The notes under the pieces: generated by a model
Told to the model about the DNA's origin: nothing
Databases searched by the model: none
What the model saw: the letters and a program-made list of their open reading frames with translations, nothing else
Part shown: positions 7,327-16,285 of the stretch, in pieces
Position numbering within the stretch: the first letter of the stretch is position 1
How the letters are laid out: each line of letters starts with the position of its first letter
Translations under genes and position numbers: made by a program
Assembly (NCBI RefSeq): GCF_017498505.1
Contig: NZ_CP071798.1
Coordinates: 744,001 to 808,000 of the forward strand
Direction: 5' to 3'
Source of the DNA: Sporosarcina sp. Te-1
GTDB lineage: Bacteria > Bacillota > Bacilli > Bacillales_A > Planococcaceae
Length of the DNA: 64,000 nt

Positions 7327-8379
7327 TTAGATGACTTGTATCTTTTTACGGTTTTCCGCAGTAATCTCTCCGATCATATGGGCGTCTACGCCATTTTTCC
7401 TCAAATCGTTGAGCAGATCTTCCGCTTTATCAGAACTTACCGAAATGAGCAACCCTCCAGATGTCACGGCATCGCATAAAATGTACCGGTCGATCTGATC
7501 CATTTGTTCTGAAAACAGAATTTCTTCCTCTACATGGGCATAATTATTTTTCGTGCCACCGGGAATCCGTCCTGCTTCGGCAAGCTCTCTCGTGCGAGGA
7601 AGAACCGGAACTTTCTCGTAATCAATCCGAATCCCGACATCGCTTGCTTTCGCCATTTCAGTGGCATGTCCTAATAACCCGAACCCTGTTACATCCGTTG
7701 TGGCATGGACTTCATAGGGAGCCATCACTTCTGCTGCTGTTTTATTCAACATTGTCATGACGGCCGTCACTTGTCTGATTTCTTCTTCACTTAGCGCGCC
7801 ATGCTTCAAGGAAGTCGTGTAGATGCCAACGCCGATTGGTTTAGTTAGAATCAAACGATCGCCGGGTCGCGCACCCGCGTTGCTTTTCACATGGTCAGGA
7901 TGGACAATTCCGGTAACGGATAATCCAAATTTCGGTTCTTGATCATCAATGGAGTGTCCGCCGACAAGGGTGACGCCAGCCTCTTTCAATTTATCGGCAG
8001 CCCCTCTCAGGATTTCCGTTAAAATTCCTTTGTCTAACTTGGAAATCGGAAACGCCACGATATTTAAAGCGGTCATTGGTTTCCCGCCCATTGCATAGAC
8101 ATCACTGATTGCGTTTGTAGCAGCAATTTGACCGAAATCATATGGATCGTCCACAATCGGAGTAAAAAAATCAAGTGTTTGCACAATCGCAAGATCGTCT
8201 GTCAATTTATAAACACCTGCATCATCGCTCGTTTCCAAACCTACGAGGAGATTTTCATCAAATGGGGCAGGTGGGAGCGTACGAAGCACTTGAGATAAAT
8301 CTGCGGGCCCAATTTTGCATCCGCATCCCCCTTTGGTAGTGAGGGTCGTTAATTTCACATCGTTTCTTTCCAATTTCAT
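7327..8379 (-). CDS. selD: Selenide, water dikinase (selenophosphate synthase), cysteine form
   Basis: 350 residues from the ATG at 8379; the frame stays open to 8451, but the shorter start fits the family N-terminus. It makes selenophosphate from selenide and ATP. The catalytic loop reads TTKGGCGCKIGP, with Cys19, Cys21 and Lys22; the first cysteine position is encoded by TGC, not by a selenocysteine TGA. Metal-binding aspartates appear in TSDDAGV and in QTLDFFTPIVDDP, and the GGHSIDDQEPKFGL motif is present. With mnmH directly downstream and no selA/selB in the window, its likely purpose here is tRNA selenouridine synthesis. The ribosome site of the chosen start is weak. Confidence 0.95.
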   Translation of the reverse strand: MKLERNDVKLTTLTTKGGCGCKIGPADLSQVLRTLPPAPFDENLLVGLETSDDAGVYKLTDDLAIVQTLDFFTPIVDDPYDFGQIAATNAISDVYAMGGKPMTALNIVAFPISKLDKGILTEILRGAADKLKEAGVTLVGGHSIDDQEPKFGLSVTGIVHPDHVKSNAGARPGDRLILTKPIGVGIYTTSLKHGALSEEEIRQVTAVMTMLNKTAAEVMAPYEVHATTDVTGFGLLGHATEMAKASDVGIRIDYEKVPVLPRTRELAEAGRIPGGTKNNYAHVEEEILFSEQMDQIDRYILCDAVTSGGLLISVSSDKAEDLLNDLRKNGVDAHMIGEITAENRKKIQVI

Positions 8380-8644
8380 TGCCTTCTTTCTCGTTCGTAA
8401 TTTACTTATGACGCCCATACGGCTCGTCAATCGGGCTATAACGCTTTTCACTTTATAGCAGGATAAAGTAAGTGTAGCACAGGTTTTCCTTCTTTCGTCG
8501 AAGAAAGCATTGCTGTTGTTGTTTCATAGGACCTTTCACACAACTTTAGAATTTGAGCTTTAGAATGGGTACGCCGCAATAGGAATCGGGAAAGTAACAA
8601 TGATACAGTAGAAGATAGGAATTTTGTGAAGGAGGAATCGTTGG

Positions 8645-10063
8645 ATGGAAACGTATCCTATGCTTATTAATGGTGAAAAGACAGGACTGACATTGCCGGT
8701 CATAGAAGTGGAAAACCCGGCCACCCGTGAAATTATCGCAACTGTCCCTCGGGGCGGGGCGAAGGAAGCGACGCTTGCTGTTGATGCAGCGTATGCTGCA
8801 TTCAAAGGTTGGTCAGCATTGACAGCGTACGAACGAAGTGAATTGCTGCAGAGATGGTATTTTCTCGTTCAGCAGTTTACCGACGATCTGGCGAAAACGA
8901 TGACAGAGGAGCAGGGCAAGCCGCTGGCAGAAGCACGCGGGGAAATCGCTTATGCCAACGGATTTATCTCCTGGTATGCAGAAGAAGCAAAACGAATCTA
9001 TGGGGAAACAATTCCTTCCTCTGCTCCGAACAAACGCATATTTGTTCATAAACAACCTGTTGGCGTAGCGGCCGTTATTACACCTTGGAACTTTCCAGCT
9101 GCCATGATTACAAGAAAGGTGGCGCCTGCTCTAGCGGCGGGATGTACAGTCGTTATCAAACCGGCGGAACAAACGCCGCTTACGGCAATCAAGCTTGCGC
9201 AGTTGGCACTAGATGCAGGGATTCCAAAAGGTGTTATTAATGTTGTCATAGGGGAGGCCGGCGCAATAGGGGAAGCGTGGCAACGAGATAAGCGGGTCAC
9301 TAAGCTGACATTCACAGGTTCGACGGAGGTTGGAAAATTGCTTATGCGTGGAGCGGCAGAAACCGTCAAGAAAATTTCACTCGAATTAGGCGGCCATGCA
9401 CCGGTCATTGTGATGGACGATTGCCAGATGGAAAAAGCGGTGGACGGCGTTATCGCGACGAAATTTCGGAATGCCGGTCAAACTTGCGTTTGTGCAAACC
9501 GTGTATATGTCCACGAATCAATAGTTGGGGAGTTCACCAAACGTCTCATCCAAAAAGTGAAGGAATTGAAAGTGGGCAACGGATTAGATGAAGGCGTTGC
9601 GATTGGGCCTCTTATCGATCAAGCCGCCATTGCGAAAGTGCAAGCGCATGTCGATGATGCGAAAGCAAAAGGAGCAAATATCGAAGTGGGCGGTACGGTG
9701 AAGGAAGGATTATTTTATGAACCGACCCTCTTGAGCGGCGTAACAGATGATATGTTGTGCATGGGCGAAGAAACGTTTGGCCCGCTTATGCCGATTGTTA
9801 CGTTCAAAACAGAGGAAGAAGTGATCCACAGAGCGAATGATTCCGATTATGGTCTGGCTGCCTATGTATTCACCGAAAACCTGACAAAAGGGATCCGGAT
9901 TAGCGAACAACTCGCATATGGCGTTGTCGGCTTGAATGACGGTCTCCCGTCCACACCACAAGCTCCCTTTGGCGGATTCAAGCAAAGTGGAATTGGCAGG
10001 GAAGGCGGTCATTTTGGAATCGAAGAATATTTGGAAGTAAAGTATATTTCAGTTGGTTTGTAA
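8645..10063 (+). CDS. gabD: NAD(P)-dependent aldehyde dehydrogenase, succinate-semialdehyde dehydrogenase type
   Basis: 472 residues, full length for the family. It oxidises succinate semialdehyde (or a similar aldehyde) to the acid. Motifs: cofactor/oxyanion strand TPWNFPAAMITRKVAPALAAGCTVVIKPAEQTP, FTGSTEVGK nucleotide-binding turn, general base Glu247 in LELGGHAP, nucleophile Cys281 in NAGQTCVCANR, and C-terminal PFGGFKQSGIGREGG. The Gln-Thr-Cys-Val-Cys arrangement with a second cysteine two residues on is typical of GabD-type enzymes. No gabT or glutamate decarboxylase gene is adjacent, so the physiological substrate is inferred. AAGGAGG lies about 9 bases before the ATG. Confidence 0.85.
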   Translation: METYPMLINGEKTGLTLPVIEVENPATREIIATVPRGGAKEATLAVDAAYAAFKGWSALTAYERSELLQRWYFLVQQFTDDLAKTMTEEQGKPLAEARGEIAYANGFISWYAEEAKRIYGETIPSSAPNKRIFVHKQPVGVAAVITPWNFPAAMITRKVAPALAAGCTVVIKPAEQTPLTAIKLAQLALDAGIPKGVINVVIGEAGAIGEAWQRDKRVTKLTFTGSTEVGKLLMRGAAETVKKISLELGGHAPVIVMDDCQMEKAVDGVIATKFRNAGQTCVCANRVYVHESIVGEFTKRLIQKVKELKVGNGLDEGVAIGPLIDQAAIAKVQAHVDDAKAKGANIEVGGTVKEGLFYEPTLLSGVTDDMLCMGEETFGPLMPIVTFKTEEEVIHRANDSDYGLAAYVFTENLTKGIRISEQLAYGVVGLNDGLPSTPQAPFGGFKQSGIGREGGHFGIEEYLEVKYISVGL

Positions 10064-10077
10064 TAACTGGCAAACAC

Positions 10078-10118
10078 AAAAGGCGACATTTCTCCTGGAA
10101 GGAGGATTGTCGCCTTTT
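10078..10118 (+). terminator. Rho-independent terminator after gabD
   Basis: AAAAGGCGACA (10078-10088) pairs with TGTCGCCTTTT (10108-10118), with an inner TCTCC/GGAGG helix. Confidence 0.85.
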
Positions 10119-10243
10119 ATGTTTATTTCGATTCTATCGCTCGGTCTAATGGAATGTCGTTCGTACGGGATAATTTCCTGTTAATATCAATTTCCGTAGA
10201 TCCATAGATTGCTATAAATATGAAAAAAGTTCTATCAATCTAT

Positions 10244-10271
10244 TTGTCAATATATGAATACATGGTAAACT
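10244..10271 (+). promoter_or_regulatory. Sigma-A promoter for the PBP4-type carboxypeptidase
   Basis: TTGTCA (10244-10249), 16 bases, TAAACT (10266-10271) with TG one base upstream of the -10. It falls inside the longest open frame, which shows that the long upstream start is not used. Confidence 0.55.
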
Positions 10272-10306
10272 GTAAAGGAATGACAATTCAGAAGGGGGAA
10301 AAGAAG

Positions 10307-11788
10307 TTGCAACGTAGAATCTTGTTTGTCATCCTATCTTTGGCAGTCACAATCGGCACTGTGTTCATACCGATCATGGATGCATCTGAAGTCCAAGCTG
10401 CCAGTGAGTATTCAAATTTAGAAAAATCCATTAATGGAATCATGTCGGATAGCCGTATGAAGGCGGTCAACAGCAGTGTAACCGTGAGAAAAGCGTCTAC
10501 GGGAGAAATCATCTATCAATCGGATGCGGATAAAAAAATTACGCCAGCATCTACGTTAAAATTATTAACTTCAGCCGCAGCTCTCGATACGCTAGGAGAA
10601 GAGTATCGGTTCACTACAGAAGTACTTACGGACGGAACAGTCTCAAAGGGTGTGTTAAACGGAAATCTGTATGTCCGAGGTCAAGGGGATCCAACATTAT
10701 TAAAAGCTGATTTAGATCAGTTTTCTGCCCAACTAAAAAAACAAGGGATCACAAAAATTACAGGTAATCTTATAGGGGATGATTACTGGTTTGATAATGT
10801 CAGACTCTCCCCGAGTATTGATAAAAGTGACGAAACTTATTATTATGCGGCTCAAATTACAGGTTTGACACTCTCGCCAAATAATGATTATGATGCGGGC
10901 ACGGTCATTGTCGAAGCCGCTCCAACAAAAAAAGGATATAAAGCGAAAGTGAAATTGACGCCGGAAACTGGAATTCTCAAAGTAGTCAATCGTACAAACA
11001 CTGTCCCAAAAGGTTCAAAAAATACGTTGTCGATCAAACGTCAAATCGGTACAAACAACATTATTATTTCGGGAAATGTTCCCGTCGGCAGCTCAGGCAA
11101 AAAGGAGTGGGTGACTGTTTCGAATCCGACAGCGTACACGTTGGATGTCTTCAAAAAGTCGTTGGCTAGCAAAGGGATCAAATTTGCTCCATCCTCTGTA
11201 GTTAGACGGGGATTGTCTCCGGCAGATGGACAAGTCCTTGCTGCGAAGAAATCCATGCCACTAAAAGACCTGATGAAGCCATTCATGAAGCTGAGCAACA
11301 ATACACACGCGGAAATTCTGGCGAAGACGATGGGACGTCATACGTACGGGGAGGGCAGCTGGAATGCAGGATTGCGTGTTATGCGGGAATTCGCGGATTC
11401 CATCGGACTCGATAGCTCTGCGTGGCGATTTGAAGATGCGTCCGGTATGTCACATTCCAATAAAGTGACTTCTGCACAAATGACGGAGCTTCTATTTCTC
11501 GTCCGTTCTGCACCATGGTACGCCAGTTTCATCCAAGGATTGCCGGTCGCCGGGGCAAATGAACGGTTTGTCGGGGGAACTTTACGCAATCGTTTGACGT
11601 CACCATTGGTCCAAGGAAAAGTAATTGCAAAAACTGGCAGCTTAAATCACGTAAACAGCTTAGCAGGCTATGCAGAGACTAAAGACGGAGAGACCTTGAT
11701 TTTCAGCATTTTAACGCAAGATCAAAAATCGAGCACTATCTCGTTAATAGATAAGATTGCAACAGTTATCGCGACTTCCGCTCACTAG
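10307..11788 (+). CDS. D-alanyl-D-alanine carboxypeptidase/endopeptidase (PBP4 type, peptidase S13)
   Basis: 493 residues from a TTG at 10307, which has AGGGGGA about 9 bases upstream and follows the promoter at 10244-10271. The frame is open back to 10220, but those codons precede the promoter. A signal peptide ends near VQA-AS (about residue 31). The three serine penicillin-binding motifs are present: PASTLK (Ser82-Lys85), SNN (Ser330-Asn332) and KTG (Lys442-Gly444). The large insert between the first two motifs (about 100-320) is typical of S13 enzymes. It trims peptidoglycan stem peptides or cleaves cross-links outside the membrane. It is similar to B. subtilis DacC. It stands alone. Confidence 0.9.
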   Translation: MQRRILFVILSLAVTIGTVFIPIMDASEVQAASEYSNLEKSINGIMSDSRMKAVNSSVTVRKASTGEIIYQSDADKKITPASTLKLLTSAAALDTLGEEYRFTTEVLTDGTVSKGVLNGNLYVRGQGDPTLLKADLDQFSAQLKKQGITKITGNLIGDDYWFDNVRLSPSIDKSDETYYYAAQITGLTLSPNNDYDAGTVIVEAAPTKKGYKAKVKLTPETGILKVVNRTNTVPKGSKNTLSIKRQIGTNNIIISGNVPVGSSGKKEWVTVSNPTAYTLDVFKKSLASKGIKFAPSSVVRRGLSPADGQVLAAKKSMPLKDLMKPFMKLSNNTHAEILAKTMGRHTYGEGSWNAGLRVMREFADSIGLDSSAWRFEDASGMSHSNKVTSAQMTELLFLVRSAPWYASFIQGLPVAGANERFVGGTLRNRLTSPLVQGKVIAKTGSLNHVNSLAGYAETKDGETLIFSILTQDQKSSTISLIDKIATVIATSAH

Positions 11789-11790
11789 TC

Positions 11791-11827
11791 AAAAACGCCT
11801 TGCGATTTTTTTCGCAAGGCGATTTTT
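11791..11827. terminator. Bidirectional terminator between the PBP4-type gene and ilvA
   Basis: AAAAACGCCTTGCGA (11791-11805) pairs with TCGCAAGGCGATTTTT around a T-rich loop. It serves both convergent genes. Confidence 0.85.
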
Positions 11828-13098
11828 CATATCAACAGATCGAATAATGTACTGTCATTATTCACTTCCTTGAACGGAAAACCATTATCCCTCATCCTTT
11901 CCAACAAGCTGGGATAATCCTCTTTCCGTTTCAATTCGATTCCCACAAGGCCGGGACCGTTCTCCTTATTGTTCTTCTTTGTATATTCAAAAGTCGTGAT
12001 ATCATCGTCCGGTCCCAACACTTTGTCAAGGAATTGCCGCAAAGCACCCGCACGCTGCGGAAAGTTGATGATGAAATAATAAAGCAATCCTTCGTGTATT
12101 AACGATTTTTCCTTAATTTCCTGCATGCGCCCTATATCGTTATTTCCGCCGCTGATCACACAGACGACTGACTTGCCTTTGATCTGATCCTTATAAAAGT
12201 CCAACGCGGCAATGGGCAATGCACCGGCAGGCTCTGCAATGATTGCGTGCTCGTTGTACAGTTCCAAAATGGAAGTACATACTTTGCCTTCAGGCACGCG
12301 GACGATATCATCGACGTAACGATTACAAATCTCAAACGTTTTGTTGCCAACACATTTCACCGCTGCACCATCGACAAATTTATCAATTGTTTCAAGTGTG
12401 ATCACTTCATTCCGTTCCATCGCAGCTTTCATGCTGGCGGCCCCGTCTGGCTCAGCACCAATCATTCTCGTGCGTGGGGAAAGATTTTTAATATACGTGC
12501 TCAATCCAGACATGAGCCCGCCTCCGCCGATGCTGGCAAACACGAAGTCCAGCGGTTCCTCAATATCATTCATCAGTTCTACCGCCACCGTTCCTTGGCC
12601 CGCAATAATATCCTCGTCATCGAACGGATGAATAAAAATCCGATCCTCGGCGATCGCGCATTCATTTGCTTTTTCGGACGAGTCGTCGAATGTATCCCCA
12701 ATCAAAATGATTTCCACAAAGTTCCGCCCGAACATCCGCACTTGGTTGATCTTTTGTTTCGGGGTTGTTTGCGGCATGTAAATCTTTCCATGGATTTGCA
12801 GATGGGCACATGCATAAGCGACCCCTTGCGCATGATTGCCGGCACTCGCACAAACGATCCCTTTCTCACGGGCTTCTTCTTCGATTCGCTTGATCTTATA
12901 ATAGGCACCACGCAATTTGAAGGAGCGGACATGTTGCAAGTCTTCTCTCTTGATGTAGACATGGCAATCGTATTTTTCGGAAAGCCGTTCATTCTTTTGG
13001 AGAGGGGTATGGACTACCACATCTTTCAAGAGTTGATTGGCAATCAAAATATCTTCCACGAAGACGAGCTTTTTATCGTTTTGTTCCACCATTGTCAT
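11827..13098 (-). CDS. ilvA: Threonine ammonia-lyase (biosynthetic threonine dehydratase)
   Basis: 423 residues from the ATG at 13098, which has GGAGG nine bases upstream; an in-frame ATG further up lacks one. It deaminates threonine to 2-oxobutanoate, the first step of isoleucine synthesis. The PLP fold covers about residues 1-330, with the PLP lysine in SFKLRGA (Lys61), ASAGNHAQGVA, the phosphate loop SIGGGGLMSG and SGGNND near the end of the fold. The C-terminal 85 residues are an ACT-like regulatory domain (YYFIINFPQRAGALRQFLDKVLGPDDDIT), short as in Bacillus enzymes, so isoleucine feedback control is expected. No other ilv gene is adjacent and no T-box is seen upstream. Confidence 0.95.
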   Translation of the reverse strand: MTMVEQNDKKLVFVEDILIANQLLKDVVVHTPLQKNERLSEKYDCHVYIKREDLQHVRSFKLRGAYYKIKRIEEEAREKGIVCASAGNHAQGVAYACAHLQIHGKIYMPQTTPKQKINQVRMFGRNFVEIILIGDTFDDSSEKANECAIAEDRIFIHPFDDEDIIAGQGTVAVELMNDIEEPLDFVFASIGGGGLMSGLSTYIKNLSPRTRMIGAEPDGAASMKAAMERNEVITLETIDKFVDGAAVKCVGNKTFEICNRYVDDIVRVPEGKVCTSILELYNEHAIIAEPAGALPIAALDFYKDQIKGKSVVCVISGGNNDIGRMQEIKEKSLIHEGLLYYFIINFPQRAGALRQFLDKVLGPDDDITTFEYTKKNNKENGPGLVGIELKRKEDYPSLLERMRDNGFPFKEVNNDSTLFDLLI

Positions 13099-13259
13099 TT
13101 CTTTATTCCTCCGCATCGTCATAAATATTTTCTAATAGTAACATGATTTCAGCAGAAAAGACATACGAAATATCCCAATTGTCCATGAATTTAAATGAAT
13201 CGACACATACTAAAATTTCCGATTAATTTGTAAGCGTTTTCTTTATAAAAACAAGAAAA

Positions 13260-14156
13260 TCATGTAGTTAGGAACCTCAGTTCGGAAGGGATAATTTGGA
13301 TATCCACGGTTGACTCCCGATAGATTTCTCCATCCACAACGAGAGGTAGGATCCGGTTGGCTTCCAATCTGACTGATCTACCTGTAGCATATCTCACTTC
13401 TTTTGCTATAATTGTGCCCCCTCTTAGTAAGGCAGGAAAAAGAGAAAAGAGAATCCGCAAACGAGCGGCACTATGTAACACAGTCAAATTCAATTGGGCA
13501 TTTGTTGGATCTGCCTCCGGACAAATCTCAAGACCGCCGCCATACCATCTCATATTGCCACAAGAAATGAGCCATGTGACAGGAAAGTCATATGCTACGC
13601 CATCTAGGATGAACTTGCTCTTAAACGGCCGGAATGAAATAACATCGAAAAGGGCTGCCACAGTATAAGTGATTCTCCCTATACCGATTTTATTAAAATA
13701 TGATTTGTATCGAGCGGATTCTGCTCGTTCCCCGATGGAAGCATCCAGCCCGAATCCTGCGACGGTAAGGCCATACTTCCCGTTAACTAAAAGAACATCC
13801 AATTGCTGTTCGTCATGTAAAAGGAGCCGCTCCACAAAAAGCTGCGGATCGTCCGTGATGCCAAGATTGCGTGCAGTGTCATTTCCGGAACCGGCAGGTA
13901 AAAAGGCAATCGGAATATGATAGGGCACAATCACCTGCAGAACAGAATGCAATGTTCCGTCCCCGCCAATTATGACGACAGCTGAGCAAGAAGAGTCTTT
14001 TAACTGCTGATGTAAAAACAAAGATGTCGCGTCAGCAGACTCGCTGACCAAAGCATGATAAGGGACGTTTTGACGGTCCAGCAGCTTTCTAACCATGTCG
14101 AGTTTACGGACGGCAGAGAAATTACCTGCGTTTTGATTGCAAATCAATACATACAT
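13260..14156 (-). CDS. Diacylglycerol/lipid kinase family protein (YegS/DagK-like)
   Basis: 298 residues from the ATG at 14156 (AGAAGGA just upstream). The N-terminal catalytic domain contains the family nucleotide motif IGGDGTLH (about residues 61-68) and the downstream PAGSGNDTARNLG block (about 88-100). The C-terminal half has the beta-sandwich features GFGLDASIGERAE and the late VDGE motif (LVVDGEIY) conserved in DgkB/YegS kinases. It probably phosphorylates diacylglycerol or a related lipid at the membrane, but several paralogues (BmrU, YtlR) have unproven substrates. It is a single gene, divergent from the small membrane peptide gene. Confidence 0.85.
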   Translation of the reverse strand: MYVLICNQNAGNFSAVRKLDMVRKLLDRQNVPYHALVSESADATSLFLHQQLKDSSCSAVVIIGGDGTLHSVLQVIVPYHIPIAFLPAGSGNDTARNLGITDDPQLFVERLLLHDEQQLDVLLVNGKYGLTVAGFGLDASIGERAESARYKSYFNKIGIGRITYTVAALFDVISFRPFKSKFILDGVAYDFPVTWLISCGNMRWYGGGLEICPEADPTNAQLNLTVLHSAARLRILFSLFPALLRGGTIIAKEVRYATGRSVRLEANRILPLVVDGEIYRESTVDIQIIPSELRFLTT

Positions 14157-14264
14157 AGAAATCCTTCTTCCCGTAATGAATCGAATCATGCTCCTCACGT
14201 TTACATTCAAAACGGGAAGGGAACAATTCGGATAAGACTATTTTTGTGAAAAGGAGTGACAGGC

Positions 14265-14363
14265 ATGGGTTGGTACAGACCAGATGGGCGCGGACAATGG
14301 ATGGCCTTTGGAGCCTCGCTTCTCATCATCTTGATTGTCATTGTTTGGGGTCTGTTTTATTGA
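14265..14363 (+). CDS. Small single-pass membrane peptide, 32 residues
   Basis: ATG at 14265 is preceded by AAGGAG at 14251-14256 with 8-base spacing, and the stop is followed by a terminator, so the frame behaves as a complete gene. The first 12 residues are polar and aromatic (MGWYRPDGRGQW), then about 19 residues (FGASLLIILIVIVWGLFY region) form one transmembrane helix running to the C-terminus. I do not recognise the family. The architecture is that of small Bacillales membrane peptides that bind larger membrane partners or are made in the sporangium, but no role can be assigned. Confidence 0.65.
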   Translation: MGWYRPDGRGQWMAFGASLLIILIVIVWGLFY

Positions 14364-14379
14364 ATACAGGTCAATTCGA

Positions 14380-14409
14380 AGTTCCTGTCAGCAGACAGGA
14401 GCTTTTTTC
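14380..14409 (+). terminator. Terminator after the small membrane peptide gene
   Basis: AGTTCCTGTC (14380-14389) pairs with GACAGGAGCT (one G-U pair) around an AGCA loop, then six T residues. Confidence 0.75.
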
Positions 14410-14568
14410 TTTGTCGGATAAACCTGTTCTGAACCGAATACCTAAACTTGGCCAAGCATATAAATTGGATAGGTTGATATTACATAAGTATTTGAATCTT
14501 CATAACTATAGTAGTGGAATTCATGTATAATGAAAAGAACGAGATAGAGGAGAGAGAAGGTGCGAACG

Positions 14569-16014
14569 ATGTTGAAAAACGAAAAAGACATCGCTGCTGT
14601 GTCACTGCTTGATTTGGATGTTCATGACCTAATGAAATTGATGGAAAGCGGACAAGTACATTCGTCCGATGCAGTGGAACAATATATCCAACAAATAGAA
14701 AAAGTAAATCCTTCTGTAAATTGTCTAGTGGAAGATCGTTTTGCCGTGGCGCGCGAAGAAGCGATTCAAGCCGATATTGCCAGACAAGAAGGGAAAGGAA
14801 AAGGGAAGCTGTTTGGCATTCCGATTAGTGTGAAGGAGTCCTTCGATGTGGAAGGGATGGCAACGACAGGAGGGCTGCTCCGCCGGAAGGGCTTTGTTCA
14901 ATATGAAGATGCGGAAGTTGTGGAGAAATTGAAAGCGGAGGGAGCCATCATCCTTGGAAAAACGAACACGCCAGAACTTTGTTTTTGCCAGGAAACCGAT
15001 AATAAATTGTATGGCAGGACAAATAATCCCCATGATGTGTCAAGGACAGTTGGGGGATCCAGTGGAGGAGAAGGTGCAATGATTGCTGCCGGCTGCGCTG
15101 CGATCGGCATCGGCTCCGACATCGGAGGTTCTATTCGGTTCCCAAGCCATTTCAACGGCGTGGTAGGTTTTAAATCTGGTAAAGGCTGCGTATCTCAAAA
15201 GGGAAGCTATCCATTTGTGGAAGATCAGCTGCAACAAAGGATGCTTGGCATTGGCCCGATTGCGAAGTCGGTAAGGGATGCGAAACTGCTTTACGAAATC
15301 ATCGCGTATGAAGCGTCTCCTCAAAAAGAACTTGAACATTTCACTGTCAATGTTTTTAGAACGACCGATTTCCCGCTTTCCACCGAGACGACGCGTTTAT
15401 TGAATGAAGTGTATCTTTCCTTACGAGAAGAATTCGAGACGGAACGTGAGCCCGTTCCGTATTTCGATGATGCTGCTCAAGTTTGGCAGGAAATCATGTC
15501 GATTGATGGCGGGTTAAGTAACGCGAGGGAGGCGTATGGTGAAGCTCCTATTAGGCCAATCCGTTCATATCTCGCCGAAAAGACCCGTCGGACCGGGGAG
15601 ATTCATCAGTATTTATCATGGGCATTATTCGGAGCTTCTCTATTCAGACCGTCGCCAAGACGAATCCAGCAAATCCACGAGTACTTGGCTAATGGTGATA
15701 GGGAACTGGAGAGCTACTTGGAGAACCGGATTCTTGTTTTGCCGGTTTACCACTGTGCTGCGCCGAAACATGGCATTGTCTACAAAGAAATTTTCTCCAT
15801 CAATAAAACGTATAAAAAGTATTTGCCTTATATCGCATATGCCAATACATGGGGACTGCCTTCCCTGACAATCCCGGTTGGCAGAGATGCAGTTGGATTG
15901 CCGATCGGACTGCAACTGATCAGTAAAAATGGGAATGAGAATGCGTTGTTTGCACTTGGAGAAAAGCTCGAAAGTCGTTTTCAAGGGTATGAAAGAGCAA
16001 TGGTGGGAAAATAA
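14569..16014 (+). CDS. Amidase signature family enzyme
   Basis: 481 residues from the ATG at 14569; a GTG at 14560 is an alternative of equal spacing from another GGAG. The Ser-cisSer-Lys triad of the amidase signature family is visible: lysine in ISVKES (about 87), cis-serine in GGSSGG (about 162) and nucleophile serine in SDIGGSIRFPS (about 186). The order and the GRTNNPH segment match fungal-type acetamidase and fatty-acid-amide-hydrolase-like members rather than GatA: it lacks neighbouring gatC/gatB. It hydrolyses an unidentified amide, probably in the cytoplasm as no signal peptide is seen. It stands alone. Confidence 0.85.
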   Translation: MLKNEKDIAAVSLLDLDVHDLMKLMESGQVHSSDAVEQYIQQIEKVNPSVNCLVEDRFAVAREEAIQADIARQEGKGKGKLFGIPISVKESFDVEGMATTGGLLRRKGFVQYEDAEVVEKLKAEGAIILGKTNTPELCFCQETDNKLYGRTNNPHDVSRTVGGSSGGEGAMIAAGCAAIGIGSDIGGSIRFPSHFNGVVGFKSGKGCVSQKGSYPFVEDQLQQRMLGIGPIAKSVRDAKLLYEIIAYEASPQKELEHFTVNVFRTTDFPLSTETTRLLNEVYLSLREEFETEREPVPYFDDAAQVWQEIMSIDGGLSNAREAYGEAPIRPIRSYLAEKTRRTGEIHQYLSWALFGASLFRPSPRRIQQIHEYLANGDRELESYLENRILVLPVYHCAAPKHGIVYKEIFSINKTYKKYLPYIAYANTWGLPSLTIPVGRDAVGLPIGLQLISKNGNENALFALGEKLESRFQGYERAMVGK

Positions 16015-16032
16015 AATAGAAACAAGAAGGCG

Positions 16033-16100
16033 CAACATTACTTTCCATGCAGTTAACTTTGAAACTGGCATACATGGAAAGCGATGTTGTGTTTCTTTTT
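16033..16100 (+). terminator. Large-loop hairpin terminator after the amidase gene
   Basis: CAACAT plus CTTTCCATG (16033-16049) pair with CATGGAAAG plus ATGTTG (16073-16089), with one mismatch and a 23-base loop, then TGTTTCTTTTT. From 16101 to 16285 I see only AT-rich sequence and a small GTTCCC/GGGAAC inverted repeat near 16232-16247. Confidence 0.55.
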
Positions 16101-16285
16101 AGATTTTTTGTTAGCTGATATTCCAAAAAGCTAAACTCCATTTCTCTAGATATTTAGTTTTCATGAATTTTATGAATTACTTGTTGTGTATGTGTCAAAA
16201 AAGTACCTTTTATAGAAGATAGTTATGGTCCTTACCTATCGTTCCCTTTGGGAACAGGACGAGCCATTTGCATTTCTTCGCACCT

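Noticed and set aside
8320..8340. Possible selenocysteine codon in selD
   Set aside because: Both cysteine positions of the catalytic loop read TGC on the coding strand; there is no in-frame TGA.
12247..13146. 299-codon plus-strand open frame
   Set aside because: It lies antisense to ilvA, whose motifs are complete; composition is that of a shadow frame and it lacks a ribosome site.
16229..16250. GTTCCC/GGGAAC hairpin as terminator of the MarR gene
   Set aside because: No T tract follows on either strand; left unassigned.
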